Shown one piece after another: positions 37,433 through 49,522 of a DNA stretch of 64,000 nt. This stretch comes from Penicillium oxalicum. Taxonomy: Eukaryota > Ascomycota > Eurotiomycetes > Eurotiales > Aspergillaceae. How positions within the stretch are numbered: the first letter of the stretch is position 1; each line of letters opens with the position of its first letter. The notes beneath the pieces are model-generated. The model made no database searches. It saw only the letters and a program-made list of their open reading frames with translations, and was not told the DNA's origin. A program made the position numbers and the translations under genes. The DNA is taken from the NCBI RefSeq assembly GCF_001723175.1, contig NC_064650.1, positions 2,542,001-2,606,000 on the forward strand. The letters are read 5' to 3'.

Positions 37433-39388
37433 ATGAGCAACTACTCTCGGCGCACCGAGGCAACCAACGATTCCTACGGACTGATGAATCCGCCATTGAC
37501 CGTCCCCGGACCATACACTCACCCGGACCACAGTCATCATCACGACTTTGGCTCCGCGGGATCTCCCTCGTACCCCTTCTCGCAACCCTCCTACAATCCC
37601 TATGGGACTCAGTTCAGCCCGCCATATGGTCAGCCGTCGCTCTTGTCACCAGGCATTCAGCACCTGCAATATGCCTCGGACCATGCCACTCCGTCCATGT
37701 CCACGGCGGAGGAGATGAGAATGCATCAGCATCCGCATCATCCGCACCCGCATCCGTCGACGCAGTACATGACTCAATCACGGTACTTGCAGTCGCCGAG
37801 GTATTTGCCGCTGCGGGATGCACTGAGTGAGACAGAGATTGAGAGTCAGGAGTCTCGCCATGAGGAAACGATGTTGTCGGAGCCGGTCGTGCCGGCGCTG
37901 GATGGGTTTCCAGATGTAAAGGAGTTTGATCAGTTGATGCGGAGGTTCGTTATTACCTTCTTTCTTTTCCTTTTTCTTCTTTCCCCCATCGCTTTGCCTT
38001 TTCCGTGAACGCTATGAGTCCTTTTTGTTGGAGAGATGCCTACATATATCTGGTGAAATCGCGGTAGCTAACGCATAGAACTCGTCCTTTTGTTGGTTTA
38101 AAAAATAGCTACGTGGAAGATCTCTCTGTCAAAAAGCAGGACAAGGCTTTGATTCATGCGAAACGCGCACGGAATATTCGGACCGTCTTGATTGACCCCA
38201 AAGATACGGCGGTGGAATCTGCTCAATTTCGGTATGTTGCTATGGGAAATCGATATGACACTTGGCTCCTCTTTAGTTTTCTGCTTTCTTTTTGCTGTTT
38301 AGCAGGAGTCATGGCTGCAGGATATACTCACATCTAGTCCAGGTTCTGGGTCAAGAAAATGTTCAAACTTCAGCCAGTCGGGATTGGAAACGACACTGTG
38401 AGTATTTTTTTTTGTTTTGATTGAGACTGGGGAGAAACACCAAAAACACAATGCTTCCTCCAATTCGAGGATCATTTTTCGTCTTAGAGTTTCTTCTCCG
38501 TTCTCTCCTTGCTGGTGAAAAAAAAAGACAATAGCATACTTATGAACCACCACTCACTTTGTTGTAGTGTCGGAAAATGATCTGCCATGAAGGCAAACCC
38601 GTCGCGATTCGTGAGAAACTCTTCAAGATTCTCACCCGCGCACATCAGCAATGTCAACATGGGGGTCGGGACAAGACCTCTGCGCAAGTCCGGCGGATTT
38701 ATTCCTGGTGGGTGCCCCTTTTTATCCATTTATGCAATGCTATCTGCTACATATCATGTCGATGAGTATCTTGCCAAGAGCGTTCAGGCTGCGAGATTCG
38801 GAATACTCTTTTTCGTTTTGTTCTTTTCGTATCTCGACGTGGAGTTTGATGATAGCACATGCTGACCCTATTGCCTTATGGCTCTCGAATCATCTCAGGG
38901 TCCCCAAAGAACTCATCTCCCGCTTCGTCAAAATTTGTCCTACGTGTCAAGTCCGTCGTGGCGGATCTCGCTTGACACCTCCCAACTCCCGTCGTGGCTC
39001 GCCGCGTCTGGAAATGGTTTCACGATCTCCCAAACTTCCATCTCCGCCGATTGTCAAACGAGGCTCGGCGTCGTCGTACGGGACAGACCCGGCGGCCCAG
39101 TCCGACTATCTGAGCCAGTATCATGGTCACAGTCATAGCCACGGTCATGGCCACGGTACCTGGATGGATCCCTCGTCGCAGAGTATGCAGACTCGATCCT
39201 CTGCGTTGACTTCCTCGGGAATGCGCTCGTTTGCGCCGGGTTCGGGGCTGAATCCGACTCATTCCATGACACCGGGATTGGATCCCTTTGCGGAGGATAT
39301 GTCCATGCCGCCGTCGCAATTGGGCTATGCCACGGGGTACATCCAATCTCACCACGGGGGGTCTTCATCAACCCATCGGGATTATTGA
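37433..39388 (+). CDS. Putative regulator with integrase-type H2C2 zinc finger (histone-UAS-binding type)
   Basis: Five exons (37433-37944, 38109-38231, 38343-38397, 38568-38707, 38899-39388) join in frame to 439 residues. The N-terminus (1-165) is Pro/His/Tyr/Ser-rich and disordered. A conserved central block follows: YVEDLSVKKQDKALIHAKRA, then VLIDPKDTAVESAQFRFWVK and a basic zinc module. The module has the ligand pattern His-x4-His-x28-Cys-x2-Cys (AHQQCQHGG ... KICPTCQVRRG), with an internal KTSAQVRRIYSWVPKEL. This is the HHCC pattern of retroelement integrases. Pfam groups it as zf-H2C2, named for budding-yeast Spt10, which binds histone promoter UAS elements. No acetyltransferase domain like that of Spt10 is present. 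The C-terminal 150 residues are Ser/His/Gly-rich, with a His-rich run. Nuclear DNA binding is inferred. Confidence 0.85.
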
Positions 39389-41602
39389 CTTGTGATGTGA
39401 GAATTCTATCATTCGTGGAGTTTTTCTTTTTCTTTTTCTTTTTTCCTGATTTTCATTCTTTCATTCGTTTTTTTTTTTCTTCTTCTTCTCTTTTTCATGA
39501 TAATAATCTCTATATACTTGCCCTAGGGGGTTTTTCCTCCTCTTTCTTCTCCATTTTTCTCAGACACCCTTTGAGTTGAACGAGCTACGATGGCAGCGAT
39601 ATTTCCCACGCTGATCACAGACATGCTTAGGCCGACCAGAAATCACATTCTGATCCCCACGTCTCCCACCCCTATCCAATGACCAGTGGAAGACCGACCT
39701 GAACAAAGTCCGAGCAAATCTCAAGCTTTCGAATCTCGTCCATTCCAATGTCAATCTTTTCTCTTTCTTTCTTTCTTTTTTTTTTCACCCTTGCCGTGAA
39801 TATCGGGCAATGGACGTGGATGTGAATATGATTCATGGGTTGGTTGCAAGCATCTCCCAGAGTCGGCTTCATGGGTGCCTTCTTGTCGCCCCCAAAGGGG
39901 TAAAGCGTCATTGTTTTACCTTGTGTTTCACATTGATGTTCTGGATTGGGCAAATCAAAAAGAAACAAAAGTGGATGTGAGGACCGTGGGACGAAGCTAC
40001 GATGGGAACGGCAGCGGACACTTGCTCAAATGAGGATGTTTTGGCGGGTATTTGACAGGGGCCTAGGTATATTGATGATCACGCGAGAGGTGGAGATGAT
40101 TCAATATCGAGGTTAGGTTGGTCTGATGCAGAACCTAGAAGAAAGGAGACCAAAGAGAGGGGGAATATCAGGTCAAGTTGGAGCTGGGCTTGGAGAGGGA
40201 GGAAAACAGAGACAAAAGTTCATTTTGTAGTTTACGACTTTAGTCGTGACAGTTAGGACCTGGCTGGTGTTCAACTAGGAGAACATCAAGAACCGGCCAA
40301 AAATGAAAATGAAAATGAAAATCTAAACAGATAGTTTTATTCCGTGAGCAATCTCTTGTAATGTACTTGGTTCGGCTTGATATGGATACTTGATATGGTC
40401 TACTGGGCTATTTACGGGAAATCATTTTATACTCACCCAAGTCTTTGCTGCTCGTCTCTTTCTTTTTTATTGAAAAGAGAAAACAAAAAGAATCGAAAGG
40501 GATTGTCAACATGATTATGGCGTAGCCATATACGGCAGTAAAAGAGTCCAAAGACCAAGAAATAACCCAGGAACTGCCTAGTACCTAGTCATACCATCAA
40601 CATCTAGTCCTGGCCCGGTTACACAGTAGAATAAGTTAGAATAGGGTCCTTGGTTATTGACTTTTTTTTTCCGTGAAACATTTCATATCCATGCGTGATG
40701 AGTAATGACTATGAAGCATGGTAAATGGGTCAAGTGAGTTCCTCCGGTCCATTCAAGCGATGATCTATATCCTGTACAAGTCTACCGTGTCAATCGACCG
40801 ACGAGATTGGATCAAGGTGGGTTTGGAGTATTTCGCCGGGTCTTCTATGTTGTATTTTTTTTGACATGATGTAACTTCGTGGCCAGGCCTTATATACACC
40901 CGTGCGATTTACCTTTTTTTTTTTTTTTTTTTTTTTTAATTTTTTCATTTTGTGCTCGGAAATAGACTGGAATACATGAATTTCCTTGCTGTTTAAGATT
41001 TTGTTTTTTTTTCTCTTAGTCATTTCTCCCGCCGCAAAGAACCAAACGCCTTTTTCTAATTTTGAAAAGAAATTCTTTTCTTTTGCTATGAATACACATG
41101 TGCCTGGAATCGGGCCCTAGTCAACGGGGAGAAAACAAAAGGTGAAATTCCTCAAATAAACACACAAGCCTGCCGGGCACCCGAGTCCACAGCCGAGCAA
41201 GAGGATATGATCATGAATGACCTCCAGGGGACTCGCGACGAGAAAGGGTGGAAAGACGTCATCAATTCATAGATTGACTCCGAAATCAATATTGACCGGA
41301 GCCAGTGTTGTTATAGAGACTGCACGCCACGACCGGTTGTTGAGGTGAGGGCTGGAGACCATCTAGAAGGTGAAACCGAACGGGAACCGCAATACAAACA
41401 CAAGATTAAAAAAACACCAAGTCTCTTTGTCTCTTGGAAATTTTGTTTTTCGAGTAGGGAGCGCTCCGGTCCTGCGTGAAGAAGAAATCCAAAGAAAAGA
41501 CGAAACTCCCTTTTATGACTTTCTGATCATGACGGGACTCAGATTGGCCTTGGTCTCCTCACGCTATCCCGTCGCGATAAATACCGAGAGAGAAGATCTC
41601 TC
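39389..41602. other. Convergent intergenic region, 2.2 kb
   Basis: This lies between the 3' ends of the H2C2 gene (+) and erd2 (-). It holds a T24 run at 40914-40937, several shorter T tracts and four AAAATG units near 40298-40322. No gene is supportable. Confidence 0.5.
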
Positions 41603-42740
41603 CTAGACCGGGAGAGAGAACTTCTTGCCCTTCAGAACCCTGTTGCATTCGTCTTGTTAGCACTTGGGTTTTCCACAACTGGCTCAAGCGCAGAAAGTAG
41701 ACACAGGTACTGACTTGTTGTAATAAATATAGAAAAAGTCCGAGTACAGCAGGGTCTGAATGATGCCGGCGATGATCGGGACCGGCTGGAAGGATCGTTG
41801 AAAGCTTGACTCGGTGAAGTAGCGGTAGACCCAGTTGGGAATATACAGAGCGCGGTACATGCCGAGGGCGAAGAGATAGTGGGTGGTGATGGTGTCCGCT
41901 TCTCCGGTCCGTTGCAGCATGAACAGCTGGGGCAGAATGGCGACCGATTCCAACCAGATGGAGAAAGTCCAGAGAATCTGAAGAGGAGCAGAAAGCAAAT
42001 CCATGTCAGTCTTTCAACTTTATGAAACAGATCATCTTATTGCATAAAAAAGTCTCCGGCAAGAGAGCAACAGTCCGGCGTCTTTCCTAGGGAAAAAGAA
42101 ACAGAAATGCAAGGTCACTGACCTCGGAGATGCGATAGTCACGAGGGAATAGCAAGGCCAGAATCACACTGATTCCAAGCAGATATTGGACCTTGAAGGT
42201 ATCCAGATTGCGATCGTGGGTGGGTTTGTAATCATTGAGCATCAAATAGATAATGTATCCCGAGGAGCCGATGAAGAGTAGCTTGAAGGTCGTCAGGTAG
42301 AGGGAATCGGTAAAGGTCCAGAAGAGGTCTAGACATGGCAATTGCAATAGGTCCGTTAGCATTTGGACAATGCGTATCTCTATGTGAGATCTGTTCTTCT
42401 TCTTGTTTCTCGTTTTCTTTTTTTCCTCCGTTTCATGGGTGATCAAGCAGCAACTTACCAAGGTAGCGCGTGATGAACACCAGCAGATACAACACTTGCG
42501 ATTTGAAGGACAATCCAGAACAGCTCTGCGATGACGTTAGAGGACGACGCCGCGGCCGAGTGGTGCGATCGAGGGAAAGACATTACACTGGACGACTTCA
42601 TCTTCTGGAGAAGAATCAAAATGGACGCCAGATGGGAGAAATCGGCTGTTGACGGAGGGTCAGTACCAAGGCATGCCTGTGGCGCATGGACGAGAGCTCG
42701 TCCGAGTGTCAAGCTCACCTAGTAATCGGAAGATATTCAT
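41603..42740 (-). CDS. erd2: ER lumen protein-retaining receptor Erd2
   Basis: Seven-helix K/HDEL receptor that retrieves escaped ER lumenal proteins from the Golgi. Six exons (42740-42719, 42645-42587, 42525-42459, 42328-42123, 41977-41715, 41639-41603) give 217 residues, close to the usual 212-219. The N-terminus is [19 protein letters not shown]. Conserved family segments are [86 protein letters not shown] and [14 protein letters not shown]. The cytosolic tail [10 protein letters not shown] carries the lysines needed for return to the ER. Exon 1 is just 22 bases. The splice between exons 2 and 3 uses GTAATG after Ser; the alternative GTGTAA two bases earlier breaks the frame. Confidence 0.96.
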
Positions 42741-43571
42741 GGTGACGGTAGAGGAGCGCAGCTCAGAGACCCAAGGAAATCGGCAATGGTTTGTACACAC
42801 GGTCAGAGGCGATGGGAGGAGGAGGAAGAGTGAATAAGCTGAGCGACACCCAAGTAGGATGATTGAAGAAGGGATAACGAGGGAGTTCAAGTTTCCGAGT
42901 TCCAGAGTGGACGGGAAGAAGTGGATCGCCGATTCGCGCGGGACGGAGAAGTTGTTGACACGAAGACCAGAAAAGGCTCAGTGCCGATCAGGTACCCCGT
43001 ACGGGAGCCGAGACTCTCTCATTCTCATTCTTTAGTTTTGGAGTCCGCTGTGATATCGCTCCAATGCTGAATTACAATATGGTTGGTCTCTTCGGTTTTT
43101 CCAATCCCAAGGTTGGCAGTCATAGATGGTATGCCCGGTAAGTGGGACACAACTATACTAATCCTGCGTTTACGAATGACGAAAATTGGGGTTGAACGCT
43201 GGCATGCAATGCGACAAACGGACCGAAGACGGCAGCCCAAGATCCAAGGTGCAAGCCTTGAAGCTGTATGTGCGCAAACAAGATCAACCATTAGTCGGTT
43301 CATGATTTCACATGTAAGTAGAAACAGGAAGAGGCAGAAGGGGGGATCTGCCTGATCATTCAGCGGTCGAATCGATATCGACCAGATCATGGAGTGAAAA
43401 TTAATTCGCATAAGAATAATCTATCAAGAAAATTGAGAATATCGTACAGTTCTATGCCATGCTCTGCCCTTGGGCTTGACCACCGACGCCATATCCGACC
43501 CGGTCCATGTACATACAAAAACGCCACCCCACGATGAATCTTTCTTTTCCAAAAAGAAAAAGAAAAAGAAA

Positions 43572-43602
<31 letters not shown>

Positions 43603-43699
43603 GAAAAGAAAAAGAAAAAGAAAAAAAAAGAAAAAGAAAAAGAAAAAGAAAAAGAAAAGAAAAAGAAAAAGAAAAAGAAAAAGAAAAAGAAAAAGAAAC
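42741..43699. other. Intergenic: erd2 promoter and RS-gene 3' flank
   Basis: Both neighbouring genes are on the minus strand. The interval carries the long purine repeat described separately. No gene is supported. Confidence 0.5.
43544..43697. repeat. Hexanucleotide GAAAAA purine repeat
   Basis: About 150 bases built almost entirely of AAAAAG units with a few shortened units (AAAG, A9). It makes an unbroken purine strand (plus) and pyrimidine strand (minus). It ends a few bases before the stop codon of the minus-strand RS-rich gene, so it lies directly in that gene's 3' flank. Confidence 0.95.
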
Positions 43700-45460
43700 C
43701 TAAAAGAAACCTAAAACCAAAGGATGAAGGAGGTCAAAGAGAAGCAAAAGAAAAGGCTTCCCGAGTGACGTCGCAATCGACATGCGTGGCCGGTGACTTG
43801 GCTTGACGTTAAAAGAGAACACCACCACCGCGATGCTACTCTCCTCCGCCATCCGCTGTAGATGGCCCTCTGCCAGTTCACTCTTGAGAGCGCATATGGA
43901 ACTTTCCCGATCCACTCGATCCCAATCGCGCAACCCAGCTCGTTTGATCTTCTGCGTTGTCATGACCTGCTCAAAAAGCCTTTCGCGGTCTGCTTCGAGC
44001 TGGACAAGACGTCTTTCAGCTGCGGGATCGAGAATCGAAGGCAATGCCTTCCCGCCGGGAACAAGCGCACTCATTCCGGCAAGGTGATTGAGAGACTTCG
44101 ACCGAGGGGGCGGATTTCCAGAAGCGATACTATGCTGGCGGGAGCCTGGGTGTCGATAATGGCCGCCGCCGGTGCCAGACATGCCAGAAAATGATGCCCG
44201 AGGTCCAACAGGCGGGCTATGCGCTGCGGGCGACGCAGGTGGCCCGCGGCGCGCCATGGGAGGTCCACTCCAGGGACTGTCTCTTGAGCCGGGCCCGCGG
44301 CGGGGTCGCGTCGGCGCAGACAGGAGGGACATGTTCTGAGGACCCCGGCCAGACCCAGGACCGCCCATCTTCGGTCCTTGGGACGGCCCAGACGGCGGTT
44401 GCTGATACAAATTGGCATTCCGAGGCTGGGTGGGGATGGGACCAGGCGACCGGCCATCATTCATGTGACTCGGACCAGTAGGGATTTGACCTGACCCTGG
44501 AGCAGATTCGTCCATCGGCCTGCGCGGACCAGAGTGTTCAGAGTCGCGGCGGGAGTCTCGATACGGTGACCGACCGCGGGGCCCTGTAGGCGGGCGAAAA
44601 GATGGAGATCGCCGGAAGGGAGATCGACTATGGCTTCGGGTTGAGGCAGCCCGAGACCTGTCAGGATACATAGACGGAGAGGATCGCCTTGATGTGGCAC
44701 CGGATTCAGTTGCAGCGCCGGCAGCAGAAGTAGGAGCGGGAGCAGGAGCGGGCGCGGGGACGGGGACGGGGACGGGGGAAATAGGCTCTTGTCTCGTCCG
44801 TGACGAAGGTCGCTCTCTCTTGTCGACATCCGGCTCTCGAGGAATCGCATCGGCGATGTTTTGGGGACGAATCGCCAGGGGAGGCTGGGACACGGGCGAC
44901 GGCGCTCGGGGAGGTCTATCGGTGTTTCGAGCAACGGGAGAGGCCGGTCGTGCTGTTCTGAAATCCTGACTGCTGGGAGTAGGATCTCGCATTACACGCT
45001 TGGGAGTATTGCGACCTCGAGACATCTCGCGAGGTCGTATGTCATTGTTGAGGGGTGATCTCGATCGCCATGCTCGGGGAGGGGTTCGCGTGCGGTCATC
45101 CCTCCGTGGTGAAAATCGTCGGGGAGGAGACCGCCGTCGGCTGTACGAGCTGGGCCCGTAACCTCGACCTTGAAAAGGGGGCGTCCTGGAGCGACGCCGG
45201 TATTCAGGAGATCGGCTCCGCGGACGGCCGTACGATCGATGAGATGGAACCCAGGTGTCGGCACGTGGACGTGAGCGATTGCGTGGTGGAGAGCGTCGAC
45301 GACTGTCATACCCTCGCGAAGGCGATCGACCAGGCCGCTCAGAGGGACGATAGCTTTCCCCCCCGCGACGGTCGTCATATCTATGGATGAAGAGTCAGAA
45401 GAGGCATCTTAAAGAGGCAGAGAAACGTTGCAAGTCATACCTCCTGCGATCCCAGTCCAT
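43700..45460 (-). CDS. Arginine/serine-rich, proline-rich protein of splicing type
   Basis: Exon 1 45460-45441 (Met-Asp-Trp-Asp-Arg-Arg) and exon 2 45380-43700 (intron GTATGA..CATAG, 58 bases) give 566 residues. The first 150 residues are dense in RS/RSP/RRSPP units (for example RSPSRGYDSRRRSPPRNRS, RRRSPPRRFSPRRDD), as in SR-related and SRRM-type nuclear proteins. The middle is Pro-rich, with a PV/PA repeat (PVPVPVPAPAPAPAP, minus strand of about 44720-44780) and Arg-Gly-Pro-rich stretches. Near the C-terminus a charged helical block ERRLVQLEADRERLFEQVM leads to DWDRVDRESSICALKSELAE. No RRM or other folded domain is visible. The final ~30 hydrophobic residues look unlike the rest and may be read-through past an ancestral stop. 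Lying next to SF3B2 is consistent with, but does not prove, a role in splicing. Confidence 0.8.
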
Positions 45461-46001
45461 TTCCGCGGAAATGCCTACTGAGAAGGGGCTGCTGCTGTTG
45501 GCGAACAAAGGCCGGGAAGAGGCGCGATGATGGAGTCGAAGGCAAAAAGATGGAGTCAGGCTTCGCGGAAGCTAGTCCGGATTGGGATTAAGATTGGGAC
45601 CATCTCCTATTGCAAGAAGGCGGTGACGATGATAAGACGCAGGCCATACTCAAAAAAGGGATGAGCCTGAGGAAGCCACTGCTACATAGTCACAGTAGCA
45701 AGCCACTCTTTCGCGTTGCAATTACGGTAAAGTGAACGCGGCGGCGGATGGGTTGATTTGAAAGAAAAAAAAATAATGCCGGTCATCTAGATCCCGAGGA
45801 TGAATTGTCTGCAATTGGTTGACAATGTCACTTTTTTAGGGGAAGATTTACTTCTCCTCATTTACAGGGTTGCTCTGCCACATGCTAGGAGAGGATTGGG
45901 ATCAGACCAAAACCAGCAAATCGTGCGCTCGGAACAGTTGAAAGTCACATTGATAAGTTATTAAAAGTACACGTCTTACTGGGGGGGCAGGGCAGGTTTG
46001 C
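45461..46001. promoter_or_regulatory. Upstream region of the RS-rich gene / SF3B2 3' flank
   Basis: 541 bases between the two tandem minus-strand genes, containing the RS-rich gene promoter. No discrete motif is evident. Confidence 0.45.
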
Positions 46002-47751
46002 TCAACGCTTGCCTCGCTTTTCCTCTTCCTTGCGCAGTCGCTTCCGACTTTCCTGTGCAATCATATCGCTGAGGTCCTCCTGGAAGCCCCACTGCGGTTG
46101 GTTTTGTTGCTGTCGCTGGGTCTCATACAGATCCTGAAGGCGCTCCTTGCTAAGACCATCCCCAGACTGGAGAGCATCGATATCAACCGAAACTTCCACA
46201 TCACCGGGCTTCTTTCGTTTTCGGCTTTGGTCGTCTACACCGAGGACAGGATGAGCCCCAGCAGACGAGCTGAGGTCATATGCTCGGTCACCACCAAAGA
46301 AGCCTTGAACGCTAGTCTGCTTCTCGGGAATGACCTGGTAAGCACTGCGTGGGTGCACGGATTCTTCGGTCTCAGTGCCTCGGTGATGCTTGCGAACGTC
46401 GAATTCACCGGAAACGTTTTCTGTGGCTCCAAACTCGGAAGGCATGGCGGACGCCATGCCACTTGGTGTCTCCAAGCCGCTCGGGGTGAATACCAGATTC
46501 TTTCTCCTCGTCGTCCCCTTCTTCTTCATCTGAACCTTCCTCGTCTTCCTCCTCGTCACTCTCTTCTTCCGCCTCGGATTCTTGCAACTCTCCCCAAAGA
46601 TCCTTCTCCACGGGCTCGCCTTGTTGAACGTTCTGTTGAGGTTGTAACACGCCAAAGATATCACCGCCGTACAGTGGCCGGTTGTGTTCGTCTACGGGCG
46701 GCTTTCCATATCCTCCAGGATGGTAGCCCCACATCGCCCCTGGAGGGGGAGGTGCATTGAGGCCGGGAATCTTCAGCGCTGGATATGATGGAGGGGGTCC
46801 GAATCGCTGTTGATTGATCAGCCATGGGGGCGGAGCGCCCGGGGGCATATTCAGAGCCTCCTTCAATTCATCACTGAGTTCACCGGGTCGCAGATGTCGA
46901 AGATTTGTCTCATGTTCTTTTCCTTCGTAGTAAATTTCACCGTAGCGGGTGAGCTCAGGCTTGGTTTGGAAGCGGAAGAACGCTTCGTAGAGTTTTTGAT
47001 AATCGATATCCAGTCGTCCCATCTTCGGTTGAACCCTTTCTCGCTGTTTCTGTTTCAGGCTAGACTGTTCTTGTTTCTCCAAGGCGGCGTCCCGCATTTC
47101 GGCAATCCCGGTCTCCTGAATAAATTTGGGAAGCGAAAAGGGCGCTTTTTCCACTCCTCGTTTGGAAGAGAGATATTCCCGCTTCAGAGACCAGTGGGAA
47201 GGAACAGGAACCACATTCCGGTGAGCCTTGATGTGAACGAGAAGCCGGGGATCGGTGGCTGATGTGTCTGTCCATTCCACGATGTCGGGTTTGGAAACCT
47301 GAGCCTTGAGTTCGGCCACCGACAACTTGTTCATTTCCTTGCGCTTCTTCTTTGACAATTTCGGTTCACGTTCTTGCTCCTCGTCGGGAATCTCGTCCTC
47401 GTCGTCAAAGTACACTTCGGGCTTTTCGGCTTCTTTGGCCGCGGTGTTATCCCCTGGCCCTTCGTCAAACTTGCTAGCAAGATCCTTGTACATCTCCCAA
47501 AGAGGGTCGTCCGGTTCGGGAATCACGGGAGCAATGGTCGTTTCTGGCTCATTCTGAGGTACAGACACGGGCGCCGGGGCTTCTTTGCTGATGTCTCCAT
47601 TTTCCGTCGCAGAAGTGCCAGTGGGCTGGGAAAATGTTAATGTGGTCCTGCATGTGAGATACGTGATTCGATCTAAACATACCTCAGATTTGAGAGCCTT
47701 CTTGCGAGCTCTTCGGAGTTGGTTTTTACTAGGCTTTGTGGCAGATGGCAT
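46002..47751 (-). CDS. U2 snRNP SF3b subunit 2 (SF3B2/SAP145/Cus1), with an apparent frameshift
   Basis: Component of SF3b that anchors the U2 snRNP at the branch site. Exon 1 47751-47683 (basic MPSATKPSKNQLRRARKKAL) and exon 2 47625-46002. The DUF382 region is clear (KLSVAELKAQVSKPDIVEW, VPVPSHWSLKREYLSSKRG). The Pro-rich PSP segment is also clear (RPGELSDELKEALNMPPGAP, GAMWGYHPGGYGKPP, the motif LYGGDIFG). After the acidic tract (SEAEEESDEEEDEEGSDEEE) the reading frame that continues the conserved protein changes. The upstream frame would stop at 46405. The expected continuation (TPSGLETPSGMAS, FDVRKHHRGTETEE, WGFQEDLSDMIAQESRKR) is in another frame that ends at 46002. The shift lies at about 46485-46494, and no GT..AG intron fits. 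It may be a sequencing indel or a real mutation. Confidence 0.9.
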
Positions 47752-49522
47752 CGCGACAATCTGGGCACCTTGGTTGAAGGTGGGTGTTGCAGGTCAGTGC
47801 TACAAGTGTGGCTGCGATGCAGGGTGTCGCGCCAACAGGCGTTTTATCCCCGACGTTGCGGAAAGATAAGGTGGATAAACTTATTGCCAGCGGCGCGGCG
47901 ATGATTGGCTCTCATAGCTTACCGCCCTTGACCTGGCCGACCGTCGATGTACATCATGTACCTTACTGTCGGAAAGTCTGAGGACATCTCAAATCCCCAA
48001 TTTGATAAGAATCATTGCCTTCCAAACTGCGAGATAACGGCACTTTTTGATTCAGGAACGCCTCTCTCACTATATTCTATCAAATTCAAGACTTTTGCCC
48101 GCAGTCAGTCAGTTCCATCTTTTTCCAGGTAATATCAGTGGACCACCCACTCGGTCAATTCAATATGGGCTCTAAACCTCGAATACATTTGCCTCTCGAA
48201 AATCCATCGCTGTGTCCAATTTTCATGTATGATCATAGTGCTTTCAGGTGGAGGTATTTTGTGAGCTTCACACACCTTTCCCCATACATAAAGTATCTTT
48301 TCTTCAATCAAGTCGTAAGCGCGGAGGTGTATTCTTCCATACTTTTCAACTTTTGAAATTACAATAGAAGCTTCTCCATGGCAGCACACGTCTCACACTC
48401 CCCCATCGTGAGGGGGACAATGGCCACCTGGAAGGCTCTCATTGCGACTCAACCCTGAATATCCCACACAATTGACATTGTCTTTGAACACGACCCTGAG
48501 TATTCCTACAGCAAACAGTCGCTCTGATCTGACTTTCTATCCATCTTGTTTCCCGTACGAGGTTCATCAAGCTTATGACATGATTCAGAACTCATGGTTG
48601 AGCACGCGAGGCACGCTGGATTGCGAACAAGGTACCTTTTCCATGAGAATTCGTTGACTCGCAAAGAACGTTAAAGATAGTCTGGCCATGCTCAGACGCT
48701 CTTACGCTTGACTGCTTGGTATGTTGTCATTTGACTAAGTTACCAACGGGCGTCTCAGTATCTTCCTTGCTCTCTATAATATAACTTCCACAAATATTCT
48801 AGAAAAGGGGCCCAGAGAATCAAGCAGTGCTTTGACAAGACTTCTCATATTTTGCTGATTTTATCGCTCCTAGCAGTGTTACCAAGATATGTGGCCTCTT
48901 TTGCTTTTCACGGCCAGGACGATCAACCGAAATGTGAAAGCGCATGATCGGTGTTGCGATACTCTCAAATAGCTTACTATCCTCCTCATTGGCAGCACGT
49001 CCCTTCCGCTATTGGTTTGTGGATGTGAACGGTCCTATGTCACGAGACATGTCGTGCAAGCGTAGCCTTTTCAAGCAAGCTTACCTAGAGGATCGACCCG
49101 TAAATGCTTGTGCATCCCTTCCTGACCGTGACGAAGAGCCACAAGCCCGCCGTATGACAAGGCTTGGATGAGTCTAGTTACATCTCTTTATTGTCGTTAC
49201 GCTCAGGAATTCCCTTCCCCGAAGCAAGGCCTATCCAAAGCTGAAGTTCATTACTTGAATAGAGAGAAACTGGGAGTTCTAGATCACAGAGTAGTGAAAT
49301 GAAAATGCAAAGTTTTATGGATGCGGTGGTGGACAAGATATATGGTGCTATGGTACATGTTGGTGTCGACAGTGGAGGATGGGTGATTAGGTCGCCCGGT
49401 GCCTGGGTCGACCTCGATCCGTTACTCAAAAACGGGCCTCAATCCACAGGCAGTGGCCGAGGGACATCGACGAACTTTCATTCTCGTTTGGTGTCAAGCC
49501 AAAGGTGTCGGAAGATTCAAGC
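47752..49522. other. Intergenic between SF3B2 and mS33
   Basis: About 1.8 kb with both neighbours on the minus strand. Small scattered frames have no family features. I see no gene here. Confidence 0.5.

Noticed and set aside
44992..45390. Open frames on both strands over the RS repeat region (128 codons minus, 111 codons plus)
   Set aside because: Arg/Ser-rich repeats keep all frames free of stops. The RS frame joins the exon 1 start and the downstream ORF, so the others are shadows.
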